The notes under the pieces: model-generated
Database searches by the model: none
The model's input: the letters and a program-made list of their open reading frames with translations, nothing else
Told to the model about the DNA's origin: nothing
NCBI GenBank assembly: GCA_910589415.1
Contig: OU342631.1
Coordinates: 12,524,001 to 12,588,000 of the forward strand
DNA length: 64,000 bases
DNA from: Malachius bipustulatus
Lineage: Eukaryota; Arthropoda; Insecta; Coleoptera; Melyridae
Direction: 5' to 3'
Position numbers and translations under genes: made by a program
Shown: positions 49,041-61,825 of the stretch, in pieces
How the letters are laid out: each line of letters starts with the position of its first letter
Position numbering within the stretch: position 1 is the stretch's first letter

Positions 49041-52000
49041 TAATAATCTCTTGCTAGTAATTACTCATAAATAAATTACGATTAAAATAACGTGTCTCGT
49101 TAAAATTGCAGCCTGAAATCTGCGCATTGGCTAAAAAATCAGATAATGTAATCAGAATTTTCGACCAATCAGATTCATTCTTGACCTTTTTATTATTATT
49201 AGGCATTTTAAAACATTGGATTCCTGTAAGACTTCTTCTGTAAGCTATTACAGCCATAGTGGTCTAAACAACGATCAAGAACCATAGAGATATTAATTTT
49301 TAAGAATTCTTTCGAAAAAAAAATTCGAGCCACTCGAGCAGTATAAGCTCTCGAATACCACGCCCAAAAATGTTTCTTCTACATCTGCCGGTATCTACTT
49401 GCTCCTCGTATATGCGAGCTTATCTAGGACGACCACGATTAATATTTAACGCGATGTTAATTGGCCCCTTTCGCTTGGCCGATTATTCAATTTTTAATGA
49501 CATGCTGGATATCAGGATGACGCCGATTGGGATATCGTCTACTATGAATACTTCCTCGCCGCTGCAGCTGCAGTAAGACATGATACCTGCAACTTTTTTT
49601 TATTATCAAAATTCAGTATTATAGATATTGTCGCCACCGTCCTACCTATACTAGTAACATATCTAAAAAATAACTTCCCGAGTGAAAAAATGGATGTAAC
49701 ACGCATGTCCAAAATTTTGATTCTGACTTATTCTGCTGAGCCATTTTATTCAATAAAACAAAATGAGAGAAACCTAGACTAAGCAATGGCTTGAAAAATG
49801 TTAAGAAAAATCAACAATTTACCGAAAAAGTTGTCTATTTGAATCATATTTCATGATCCTCGATGACCATCAAAAGCTACAAGGTGTATAACTAAATATA
49901 AATATCTTATAAATAACTAAACTGGCAACGTAGCTTTCGATCTTGCAACGATTGCGAGGCAAGATTTGGGAGCGGATGTTGATCCAGCAAGTGTGTGGTA
50001 CCTATCAGGTTTTGCTTCAAACTTGATACGCACATGCAAGGGAAGCTTTTGCCAAACTGTAGGTATGCAGAGCCAGTGTTTTGTCAAGGGACCAGGTTTT
50101 TCGGTGGTTTAAGTAATTTTCAGGAATAAAAGGCTCGAATTTGACTCAACCCAAAATTGTTCCAAAAAAATATTTCCGAATAACAAAAGAACACCAGTCA
50201 AAATGGTCTTTTGATTACTTGGAGATCCCCATTTTCTGGAACGTGTGATTACTGATATTTGTATGCGTGTGAGACCAATAAACGACAGTAAAATATTCCT
50301 ACATGACTCCTCACTCTTCAGTCATCAGTTCTCACTCCTCATACTCAGCCTTATGTCTTCTTATTCGTCTTATATATAGTTGAGTCCAATAAATGACTTT
50401 TTCCTCTTCCCGAAATTGAAAATTAATCTTAAGAGACTTCGTTTTGGGACATTTAAAAAGCTAAATGCTATACGAGTATCCGAGTTCCAGCTTTGCTATG
50501 GGAATTGGAAGAACCGACTCCATTGGCGCTGTGAGCAGTGATGTGCCTTTTACGCGTAAAGAATTGATTCGCCTTCCTAAATGTATATGGGATCTAACTG
50601 TGGAGGCTGAAACAGGAGACAAACTACTTTCTAACTTTTCATGGTTTATCCCGTTTGCACGTTAATTAACAGAACTCAAAAGCAGATTGCTATGTTGCAG
50701 ATGCTACTCATTGATAGTTTCAATTGAATTTTCACGGAAATTTTCACATTGATATCCTAGACTTGAACACAGAAGAACAATGGCGTAAAAAATACATGCA
50801 TAGACAGCCTTTTTACCATAAAGACAGTGGTGTGCAATTTTCAGAAACACAAACGTGTCTATATGAATTTTTTATAATTTGGATGTGCCTATTTGAATTT
50901 GATTTGAATATTTAAGACGTTGCAAGAAAAAAAAAATTAGCTACAGCCTATTGTATTCTGGAACATCGCCAAAGTGGAACATCCGAATTTGTCAGACCTT
51001 GCAATTAAACTGCTACAATTGCCAGCTTCTTCCGCTGTAATAGATTTTTTACATTCTTTACGATCTTTACATTCCTTACATTATTTACCTTGAAAAAGGT
51101 ACATTCAATTAATTCGTTACCCGTAAAGAATCGCGTAAAGAATAGAGATAAAATATACGACACATCAACATCACTGGCTATGAGGCTTCCTAATCGGAAT
51201 TGTACGTTGTACGTCGATCGTCGAACTGACCTCATTAAAGTTAAAGATATAAGATATGTTCTTGATCTTGGGCATATTTGCAATTTTTTCAAATTAATCT
51301 GTAAAAAAACTTTTGATCTATGTAGCTATAATGCAGAACATAGAGATTGCATCAGGATAATGAAAAGTGGTGACGCACTGTCACAATAAAAATATGACCA
51401 AAATTAGTAAAGTTAAGAACCATTTTATAGGATACTTTTTAAAATGTTTATTTTATCTTAATTAACGCAAACAAAATTAAATGATTTAATTATCCGGTTA
51501 TTTCTTATGAAACACCTTGAATAACCTTATTTCTTCTTATATGCTTAATACATACAAGAGCTGTATGTAGTATGTAGTATAAAATAATATTGATGTGTAG
51601 AATTTTTTAATTAAACGCTGTTGCGTTAGTAGGTGTCAGAATGAAATATGTATTATCAAACGCAGGCCCGTGAAATAATTTCCAGAAGATTATTTAAACA
51701 ATATAGGTACCTATATACCCGTGACATGCATGGCTACTTGACCGATTATTTATTTTCTACAATCCATAAGCATCTATATAATAATCTAAAAATTTTCATG
51801 TTTTTTTCTGCAGTTAATGGTGTTTGTTTTCGCTGTAAATCTTCCGTCGACATCACGATAATATTCAATTATTACCGATTAGAAAACTTTCGTGTTCGTT
51901 GGCAAGAACAGCATTCGAGGAAGTCCGCTCTGTTCGTGACTTGCCCTTGCTGAATAGTTGAAGACAATTATTGTTTGCTCGTGCACTAAGGGTACTTTAA

Positions 52001-52560
52001 CTTGAGATAATTTTCACTGAAACTTACACCTGCCCGTTTTATATAACAATTAAAATTGTTATCTTCAGACATTTAAGGTAAAAACAAAAGAATAAGTATA
52101 ACGGTAGCAAATCTTGATCGTTTTCACGACTGTTCCTATTTAACATGAAACTATGTAGACGTGCATGCAACTGTTTTCATTATTATAGACTCGGGAAAAA
52201 TATTTATTTTTCTCGTGTGTAAAAAGGTAATTTGGAAGTACGCTACACTCCTCATGACCTTTATACAGATTGAAATGAGATACAGATAATTATTATTATG
52301 TCGGTATGAGTGTTGATCATAAAATTTATAAAAATAAATGGAAATACTAAAAGAAAAATATCTACCCACATTTTTAGGATCAAAACTATAATTATGATCC
52401 TGGTACATAATCTCCAAATTATTAAAAGCAAGAATTGGCTGCAGTCAAGGGTGGCTTATAGAATAAATGATTATTAATAGATCCTTGAGCATTCTGAGAG
52501 GGAGCTGATCTTCTTTGGTTGGACAGACATTTTGTACTTTTTTTTTGTACATTTTTTCAT
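49041..52560. other. No supported gene
   Basis: Several open frames of 60-101 codons (50465-50665, 50724-50915, 51090-51389, 51648-51953) have no recognised domain, no splice context and no repeat partner. They could be chance frames or worn transposon sequence. Confidence 0.35.
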
Positions 52561-52564
52561 AGTA

Positions 52565-53312
52565 AGTACAGAGAAGGAACTTTAACTGGAACTATTTCTC
52601 CTGAAAACCATGGAAAATTGTATTTGAAAAAAATGCAAAAACACGTCAATTAGGATTTTTTGTGAGGTACATTTTGGCACCATGCAATAATTCAATGTGT
52701 TACTTTCTTAATGAGTTTAATAAACCGTACCTCCCTTTGTTTTTTTTAATGGGACATTTTCAAGTTGTCCAAAAAAAAATCAATAATTAAGGGTCATCGT
52801 TTTTACAGTTGAAGTTTAAATGGGTGGTTTTTACATGTCCCTAGGTATATTCACGTTTCACCTGGTATCCTACTGTGTATTTCAAAGGTTTATACAGGGT
52901 GATGGGAAATCTGATTATTTTCATTACCCCTGTATATAAAATTATATTTATACAGTTGGATACTAGAAGAAAAGTAAGCTAGGGACATGTAAGCCGTTTT
53001 GCGATATTTAGAAATGAAAAATTGCGATTTTCACTTGTTTCGAACTCTCAAACCACTCATTTAAACTTCAACTGTAAAAACGATCCTTGTATTTTTTTTA
53101 CAACTTGACAATGTAATAATATGCAGGGTGTCCTTTAAAAAAAACAAAGAGGTTAGGTTTCAGCTCATTAAAAAAGTAAAAAATGGAATCCTTGGTGCCA
53201 AAATATGTAGCTCATAAAAAAAACTCAATTGACGTGTTTTTTATTTTTTTACAAATATTTTTGCCTCATTTTCTAGAGAAATAGTTCCAGTTAAAGTCCT
53301 CACCCTGTATAA
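52565..53312. repeat. Foldback palindrome ending in CACCCTGT
   Basis: Arms of about 300 bp. GACTTTAACTGGAACTATTT on the inverted right arm matches GAACTTTAACTGGAACTATT at 52576. AAACACGTCAATT, TTTTGGCACCA and CGTTTTTACAGTTGAAGTTT pair inward, with a further ACATGTCCCTAG / CTAGGGACATGT pair around the centre. ACAGGGTGATGG lies in the loop (52898) and CACCCTGTATAA at the right tip. Confidence 0.8.
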
Positions 53313-53619
53313 ATTGTATAAATTAAAACTATTATTAGTTGAGTCGGTAAAGTAAGAAATATACCTACCAAAAGTTGTTCATAAAAATAAAAAATCTTCT
53401 CAAAAATTTTTGCTTCAACAATTATTATTGTTAGTGAAAAGGTTATAGAACATAAAGGCACAAAAATCAATTCTGGGGGTGCAGAGCGTCCCTCTCCTCC
53501 CAAAAAAATCAGCCCTTTGGTGAAAAAAGTATATTTTCGCTGATAACTCATTAATTTTTGGATTTATAAAAAAAATATTTATAAGAAAAAATGCATCTTG
53601 AATAATTTCCTAAAAGAAA

Positions 53620-54030
53620 TGTACATATGGTACGATTAAGTTTAAAAAGTCATATGTGACGTCATACTAATAACCGTCCGAATTAAGATTTCTCATTTCA
53701 CCAGAAAATGTCAAACGGTTAAATTTCAAGGTGTTAACGAGCGTAAATTATTAGAGGAATCATTCAAACAATGAATTGAACGGTTTAAGTCAGTTTGACA
53801 ACCACTGACAACTACATAAAATTTATTCACGTAATGACATTCTATCATCTGTGTTGTGCATTTAATTCTCATTCAAAAGTTCAAAACCAATGTTGACGTA
53901 TACTTGACGTATACAAACTTGACGGTTCCTATGAGAACCACGTAAATGAAACAAAATAAATCGAACTATCAGAAGGATGTGTATTCTTAATCGATACATA
54001 TGACTTTTTAAACTTCATCGTACTACATAT
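53620..54030. mobile_element. MITE with about 35-bp inverted ends
   Basis: The left end ATTAAGTTTAAAAAGTCATA (about 53635) is matched by the inverted TATGACTTTTTAAACTTCAT at about 53999. A second, left-end-only relative lies at 55010-55100 (GGATTAAGTTTAAAAGGTCA, then TGACGTCACACTAACCGTCC). Confidence 0.6.
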
Positions 54031-54285
54031 ATTCGAGTTACTCAATATTTAAGAAATTGCAAATTTTCTATTTTTGATACGCGCGAATTTTCATTCATTT
54101 CAAATTTTTGGCGCGCAGCCTCTAGAAAAAGTAAAATTACTGGAAAACCGAACAACCATGCAGAAAAGCCAAAATGAGTTTTGAAGGGGACATAAAAGAC
54201 AACATTTTTCGACAATCTATAGACTGTTAGAAAACCGTTAAACTGTTAATACGTGCAGATCTCGGTTATTGTTTGGTTTTTGATA

Positions 54286-54510
54286 CGAGGTGTGTTCAGA
54301 AAATAACGGAAATTTTTTTAATTCCCGGGTTTGAAGAGCCCGATTGTCAATTTTATATTATTATGATGGTATACATGCCACTGAAATATGATAAATTTTT
54401 CAGCTAAATCATTGTTTTTTACCTTGTCTGAGGCAGCCACTACTAAGGTTAGACCTGACTTCGGCAATTTTCTTTGTTAAAACAAGTGGATCAAAGAATT
54501 TGTATCAAAA
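54286..54510 (+). pseudogene. Mariner-type 5' fragment
   Basis: After TA, the sequence CGAGGTGTGTTCAGAAAATA resembles a mariner inverted end. About 200 bp later GTGGATCAAAGAATTTGTAT resembles the usual start of a mariner transposase (M-D-Q-R-I-C-I-K) with ATG changed to GTG. Homology ends within about ten codons. The rest of the transposase and the right end are absent. Confidence 0.45.
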
Positions 54511-55839
54511 GAAGAGATGAAAAGGGGAAAGGGATGAAGGGAAGCTAATCTTTCATTCTGACCGATCAGTAGCGATCTAAGAGAGAAGAGACCACACCAT
54601 CTGCCATCTCTCTTCAATATAGGGACTTTTTAGTTACTTCTGGTTCTAGTTGACGTCTGTTTAGGCGCCGGCGCGAACATTGAACTAATACATAGGCGTA
54701 ACAATTGATTGGCGGTAAGAAAATTAATAATTATAATTAAATTTTTATTTCAAAATTAATTAATTTAAAAAATAATATATAAAATGAATTTAAATTTTTG
54801 ACCTTTCAATTTGTTTTTAGTCTAATAAAATACCACTCATGATTGAATTGATCTTATAAGTTTGGCTTTTATTTCTAAACTAAACTGAGTTGCTTAAAGA
54901 AAACACCAGGCTCCTCCTTGAGACTCGTGGATTTTTTTATGAGCAAATCAGTTGAGTTTAAAAATAAATTGACAGACTTATCGCGAAAATTCAATCACTG
55001 TGATATTACCTACTATGGTAGGATTAAGTTTAAAAGGTCATATGTGACGTCACACTAACCGTCCGAGTTAAGATTTTTCATTTCACCAGAAAATGCCAAA
55101 ATGTTTTTTGGTTTTAATATGTAATTTTTGTATTACTGGTTGCCTTAATCTAGGCCTACAAATATTTTGGTGAAAACGGCATCCAAAAAAATTCTTTAAA
55201 GCTGAACTATTTTTTGCTGAAGAGGACCACTAAATTCGAAACATGAGGTCGTAGACTATTCTAAACTTTTTTCTTGGCATATGCAGGTCTTTAAGACTTT
55301 AAGGTACAGGGGCAAGTTATATGAGACCTAATGAAATATGGAAAAAAAATGGTTACATTTTCACCTGGAATGGATTTCTTTATAAATTTTAAAGAAATTT
55401 ACCTACTGATGTTAACTTTGTGTCAGTCATTATCTTTCCTTACGAGCACATTTGCAAGAGAATTAAGGGATTAGGAAGTTCCAGAGTCATTACTCATTAC
55501 TCGCTACAATACAGCACCCAATACAATACCCCCATAAAGCCATTAGGACCTTAAGTATGTTATAATGGCTAATTTGATGTTAATAAAAGGTAGAACTTTC
55601 TTACTTTCTTCAGTTCGTTCTGTTCCTGCATTGCAACAAGTGCCCTTCGTTAAATTTGACTTCTGTCTGTTCCGTTTATTTTTCTTGTTTTCTTGTTTAA
55701 TTTTTTGTCTCGAAGAGAAGGTGTTATCGGTAATAATCGGTCAAAGTATTTTTTGCGTGTCATCGTTCATCAAAAGCGACAGTGTTTCTGTTATTTGAAT
55801 ATTTTTAAATTTTACGGAAGAACAAAAAATAATATAAAC

Positions 55840-58056
55840 ATGATGAATATCGGCGAGTTTTTGGATCAGAAATATAACGCAGCAGCCAATGAGGTGAGTT
55901 TTTCCATTCTATTTGTGAGTTTTTTTTTCTATTTTGGTAATTCTGCAGACCTCCAACACCCGGAATTTTAATTTATAAAGTGACCTTTTACATCCATTGA
56001 ACTACCGCTTTTTTGTTACTTACTTCAGAGAAATTTTTTAATTTTTTTTTATATGAGAGATGATCTTAGAAAAGATACATAGGCAATATTCCTGATGATC
56101 CTGCCTTTATAAAAACTACACATTACTGTTTTTTTTTTCTAAAATGCAGACGTTTCTAAGGGTAGTTTTCCCGGAAAAAATTATCTCTTCAAAATCCGTT
56201 TATCAAAAAAATATAAAAAATTGATTTCCACGTTGATTTTAATTTTTTTATAACAGCGTTTGTTCTACTTAATGCAAATCACGCCTGAAAAAATTAAGGA
56301 AATCGAGAAGCCGGTCCTGCTATCAGCAAGAAACATGCGATTTTAGGAAGTTCCTCCCCGCGCTACCCTGAAAATGCAGACATTTTTAGGGACAGGTTTT
56401 TTCGGAGTATCATGAATCTTTTCAAGAACCAATAAAAAAGTATCGAAAATTGATTCTAGACACTTCACCGTTCTGGCAAAAATTGTAACTTTTGTGATTT
56501 TTATTTTTTTTATAAAAAATGTTCGCCTGAGATCGGTTTAATTTTCACATAATATCGGTCGCCATGTCAATGCATCTTTCCTGAAACGCGATTTTTTTTG
56601 TGAAAAAAATGTGATTTTTTCAATTCTCTTTTCGAACCGCATTTTTATTGAGTTTTATTTTATTTTATTTTCTTAATGAATGGTGACGTGAGATCGCTTT
56701 CATTTGCACATAACTGTAGAGATCGTCATGTCCATGCAATTCTTCCCTGAAGAAATTTTTTACACAGTTTTACACAGTAACGCAATTTTTTTGTGAAAAA
56801 ATGAAAAAATATTTTTTAAGTTTTTTTTCCCGAAAATACAGGCTTGATTAAGAGTATGTTTATGATGTACCTACCCCTTCAAGATCCCCCATCTCTTGTA
56901 AAAAATTTCGAAAATCGATTCTTTCCCCTGCACCGTTCAGGCAAAAAACTGGAGTTTTATCGATTTTAAATTTTTTCCTGAAAATGATGACGTCATGTCG
57001 CTTTCATTTTCATTATAATCTAGCGATCGTCGTGTTAATGCACATCTTCACTGAAAAAATTGGGGAAATCAAAAAAGCCGGTCGTATACCAACAACTTTT
57101 TTTGAATTAAAAAAAAAAGATCTTTTTTCGGGCAGTAGTAACAATAATATTGAAAATCGATTGTTACCCCTTTTTTTTTTAAAGAGTTTTTTGAAATATT
57201 TTCCCTTGAATTTTTTTTACGATTAATATTTTCTAAATAAATCTATATCAACATCAAACTAAACGTTTCATATCTTTATCTTCCAGGAATCCTCCACCGA
57301 AGGTTCGATGGTGGTATCTTCATCGGAAGGTTACACCTACACTGTCACCACCTCGAGCGGTTTGTACCACTGCTCATCTTTGATCCGGGACCTGATGGAT
57401 CTGTGCCCGGATGATTCCTCGAAAGAGCCGACGATATTGAAGCACGTCACTACAAAAAGCCTCCTCTTTCTGATCGAGTGGTGCGACAAGCACCGCAACG
57501 ACCCAAAACCCTCCAAGGAGGAGGACGACGAGAAATTAACGCCGGGGGAGATATTGCACGGGCATCGGTTCCGTGCGTATCCGGAAGCCGACCCTTTCGA
57601 CGTGGAATTATTTTTGACCCTGAATTCCCTGAAAGCGGTGGAGTTCTACGACTTCATCGAGGCTGCCACTTATTTGATGGTCGAAAACTTTGCCAAATCG
57701 GCCCGAGTGTGGCTTCATTACATGAAGCCGAGGATCGAGAAAGATTTCGAAAAGTAAGTCTTAATAATAAATTGTATTTTTTTTCACGTGTCTAAACTGC
57801 TTATTCCTCTGTTTCCAGCTTTATGTTTCCTGAGATATGTTCCCCTGATGAACCATTCAACGTTGCGGTGCTTCACGATGAGAGGGATCGATTATTTCTG
57901 GAGTCTCATTATAAGCGAGAAAGCTGCGAGGGGGAGGGGGTGAAGAAAGTGACGACAAAATCGAGACAAAATGAACAGCCGTCAACTTCGAGAGAGGAGG
58001 AACCACTGAATCAACAGTTGGAAAAAATAAAAATTGAAGCTCGGCTAGGGATTTGA
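55840..58056 (+). CDS. Divergent SKP1-like protein (BTB/POZ-type SCF adaptor), three exons
   Basis: Exons 55840-55893, 57287-57753 and 57819-58056 join in phase (0, then 2) with GTGAGT, CCAG, GTAAGT and CCAG boundaries, giving 252 residues. Residues about 25-100 read SSEGYTYTVT, then TILKHVTTKSLLFLIEWCDK and HRNDPKPSKEEDDEKL, matching the SKP1 N-terminal fold (S-S-D-G-x-x-F..., I-L-x-x-V-I-x-W-C-x-x-H, acidic loop). Residues about 130-205 (EFYDFIEAATYLMVENFAKS, FPEICSPDEPFNVAVLHDER) match the SKP1 C-terminal helices that bind F-box proteins. SKP1 links cullin-1 to F-box receptors in ubiquitin ligases. This copy is longer than the usual roughly 160 residues: it has an added N-terminus and a charged tail (EQPSTSREEEPLNQQLEKIK). 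Conservation is low, so a changed partner set is possible. Confidence 0.75.
55894..57286 (+). repeat. Intron 1 of the SKP1-like gene with degenerate tandem repeats
   Basis: About four diverged copies of a roughly 280-330 bp unit. Recurring marks are TGCAGACRTTT, ATCGRTCTTTTC-like AAAATTGATT, GAGATCGSTTT followed by CACATAA, and CATGTCAATGCAT-like GTCATGTCCATGCA. T- and A-runs fill the spaces. Confidence 0.5.
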
Positions 58057-58335
58057 GATTCCTTCTTGAAATTTCATTTATTTTTCTTTATTCTAATTTC
58101 CTACACTGTACATATATAGAGGGACGAGCCTAATTAGTTTTTTTTTATTTTAATTTAATTAGGGTATTAGGGTATAGACGTCACTGTTTAAAAGTCAAAA
58201 TTTTTATATTAGGAATTGTAAAATTATTGTAAAACATTATTTTTTTGTTTTTAACTTTATCCAATTTTTAAGATTCATAATTTTCATTTTATAGAAATTG
58301 TAAAAAATATGTACATAACCTATATATACTTCCTA

Positions 58336-58341
58336 AATAAA
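58336..58341 (+). terminator. Polyadenylation signal of the SKP1-like gene
   Basis: AATAAA 280 bases after the TGA stop; the 3' UTR in between is AT-rich without an earlier canonical signal that I noticed. Confidence 0.5.
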
Positions 58342-60172
58342 CTTATTTTCTGTTTACTAAATTTGTTTAATTCATTCATTTACTCTTACTCCAGTGCACT
58401 TACTGGCAAACTAAGTTAAAAAATAAACCAAAGATAATCCAGACAATCATGAATCAACACTTTCAAATAAAACATAAATAATAAAAGTAGCAAAATAACA
58501 AAAACTTTCTTGATTAAAATGAAGCCTCATCCTCAGTTCTTTCCCAAAAAGTAGTTCTGCCATATTGTTTTTTTTATGTCATCGGTATTAAAAAATCAAG
58601 AGAACAGTAAATCTAATAAATGAAAATAAAAAAAATATAATAATATTTTTTTCGAAAAAAACTGAATTTTTTCGCCGATGACGTCAATATGAAGTCGCTC
58701 GCCTTATGATTTTTTAATTTTTCTATAACATCCAATAAAACTTTTTTTTTTTTTTTCAAAGAAGGAATAAAATTTTTAAGAATTGTTTCCTTGTTTTATT
58801 TATACCTACAGAATGAGATGAAAAACCAATATGCCGATCATAAGAAAATTGTGCTATTAATTCTGTCAATGATTTTTTCATGTCATATGGTATAGGTACA
58901 AAAAAAATCAAGGAAACCAGAAATTATTAACATTAAAGAAAGCAATATTTTATTCCACGCTTAAAAAATGGAAACATTATTTAAAAAAAATTAATTATGA
59001 TATCTAATTAATTACTTAATTAACTGCACTTCATGTGCTAATAAACATAAAAACTTGAAGAAAAAAAAGTTAAATTTTGAGCATTTTGCTCCATCCCATG
59101 AAGGTTTTTCCTCTTTGACCTCAGCTCCTTCGCACTTTGGAACGTTAAAATAATATAATTATTTGATTTGATTTTTGAAATGCCAATTGAAAATTGGCGA
59201 TTTTCAGTTGTTTATAAATTTATACACTTTTCATTTTAAATTCCAATTGCGCAAAACTTATTTTAGTTCATTTTCTCAGACAATATGGAAAAGTCATACC
59301 AAAGCAGACTTTTCTTTTTCTTTTAACTTTACCTTTGGAACATTTTCTCTGCTCAGTCGTATAACTACTAACTACTCTATCGTTAAGTAAAAAAAGCTTT
59401 TTCAGCAAAAGCTCGAATAATAAAAAACCACGCCCAAAAAATGAAATTTTGCAATTTTTTCGACTGTGATTTTCTCTAAAACTTATGGATATTAAAAAGA
59501 ACATACAAAAGGACGTTTTATTAGGAAATTAGTCAAGCTTTCTTTTTTATAATTAGCAGTTTTTCGATATCTTCAACGTGTAACGAGTTATTAATTACAT
59601 AAAGACCCTTGACCCAAAAAAATTTTTTGGGAGGAGCGTGGTTTAATCAAAAAAAATAAATTTTACAATTTTTATTGAGCGATTTTCTCGAAAACTTTGC
59701 ACATTGAGAAAATTAACAAAAGGACGTTTTTCCAGAAAAAGAAAACACCCTGAATCTTGTCATTACATTTAGCATCTACTATGCATTCATGAAGAAGAGG
59801 AGAAACGATTTCTGACATATAAGGGAGAGTCGCTACTAAAAAACAATATGATGACGTCATAGCTCAAAAAAGTCGTCATGCGGATAAAAAATTAATATTT
59901 ATATTAAAAAGTTATGAATATTGTGCGGAACTTTTTGCACCACCCTGTACATATAACACATCTCTTTCCGTTCTTTGAAATCTTGTAAATATAAATAATC
60001 AATTTACCTGTCCGGTAATTACCTATTTGAAAATCAATCAGTATAATAACACTTGTTCTTAGGCCTTAGTTGATCTTCGATGGGCAACAATTTCTTTAAA
60101 ATTTGTCACGTAACTCAATAATTATTGTAACTTGATTTAAATTAAATATTCAACCCTAATCCTGCTTATACA
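58342..60172. other. Gene-free stretch with a short direct repeat
   Basis: Two diverged copies of a roughly 210-bp block (GATTTTCTCTAAAACTT... AAAAGGACGTTTT at about 59469-59517 and 59680-59730). A CACCCTGTAC motif lies near 59941. No gene recognised. Confidence 0.45.
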
Positions 60173-61083
60173 GGGTGTTTCAGAGATATAGGGCCATCAT
60201 ATTCAAAGGGGTAGTCCTCTCATAAATATAAGCTGAACAAATAAATTTCAGCTCAAAATGACGTTTCGTTCAAAAGATACAATACAGGGGTGTCAAAATT
60301 AAAAAATAATAAAAAACAGCTATAACTCCTTTAAATTTGAACAGATTTTGATGAAACCCGGCATGAGCAATACACAAAGAAAGATCTTTAGTTTTACTAT
60401 TTCAAGTTTTGTATTAGATGTCTTCCAGTGGCATATTCGGTTTTTTTTTTTTGCTTTTTCCCCTTTTTCCCTCCCTATATTTTACGACCCTGACTTTATT
60501 GCAAATACAAAAAACGTTATTCAATTTCCCGTATATTTTCGAACTAACAATATTTTTAATTTTTTTTCATACGGGCGCACCTTTTTTGAGATATTTGAAG
60601 TTTCCAATAATTTTGCAATGCTATATGGCCCAAGATTACCTGAGAAAACTTAAAATGTCTCCCAAACGGTAGGACGTACGAAAAAAACTAAGAACAGTTT
60701 TTTGTTCTTAAATTACTGGGCTATTGAATAACATTTTTTTTATTTGCAATAAAGTCAGTGGCGTAAGGGAAAAGGGGCGCCAACCCTGGATATCATCACC
60801 ACTGCAAGACGTCTACAAAAACTGAAATAGCCAAATTAAAGCGCTATATTTGTTTATTGTTCAAGCCAAGTTTCATCAGAATCGTTTCAAATTTACACGA
60901 GTTATATCATAACCAAAAACTGTTATATTTTTTTAAACTTTGATTTTTAAACGAAACGTCATTTTGAGCATAATTTTTCAATTATGCTCAATTATTTTTA
61001 TTATGAGATTATTATTTATATTTATATTTATGAGAAGAATTACTCCTTTAAATTTGGGCATATATCTCGGTAACACCCTGTGT
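60173..61083. repeat. Foldback palindrome bounded by ACAGGGTGTT
   Basis: The left tip ACAGGGTGTTTCAGAGATAT at 60173 pairs with the right tip ending CACCCTGT at about 61081. ACGTTTCGTT / AACGAAACGT-type segments and TTTGATGAAAC / GTTTCATCAGA pair within the arms. It is centred near 60628. Confidence 0.8.
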
Positions 61084-61825
61084 AGGTACAAAAATTTTCA
61101 TATCAACCCCAAAGATATAGGTATTTCTGGAACGATTTCCTTGTATTATTTGGAATAATACTGTTATAAATCTGACCCCAAATATGCTCCCATCGTCTAA
61201 TTCTAACAAAAAAATCAAAATTAATTAATTTTCAAAAAAGTCATTTTTTTAGTACCGATACCTACGGTTTAAAACTACACGAGTCTAATCTAATTGATAG
61301 TGTGAGCTCAATTTAAAGAAATAAAAATATGTAGATACTAGCTGGAACATTTTGCAGATACCTCATTGTTAAATTAGAACGTTAAGAATTTTTATTTTTT
61401 TAATTGAACGTTATCTTAAACTGTGTAGATATGAAAACATTATAATCGATCCTCATTAGTAGTTTTTGCTTCCCGAACAAGCTCTTTAACAACAGACACG
61501 TTTTATCTTTCTCGTTCATTAAGCTTTTGCATAGTTCATTCATTAAGCTCACATTAAACGCATACTAGTTCTTTTCTCAGTTTATTTTTCACTCCTAGAT
61601 ATTTTTTGTGTTCGTTTCACCAAAAAAAAAAATATAAATCTCGTCTGATCTGGGTTCCTAAGGGCTTTGCTCTGGACGTAATCCTCTTACTCGCTACTTT
61701 ACGGCTCAATAAGACGCTACAGGGTGAGTCTTTAATGGCGGATTTCCTCTTGAGACATTGTAGGGGATAATTCTTGCAGCACAGGAAAAGTAGTAAAAAA
61801 AATTCTTGCAAAGCGACCGAGATAT

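Noticed and set aside
50465..51389. Cluster of plus-strand frames of 63-99 codons
   Set aside because: No recognised domain, no consistent splice sites, no repeat partner in the window.
51648..51953. 101-codon plus-strand frame
   Set aside because: The composition matches background AT-rich sequence and no family is recognised.
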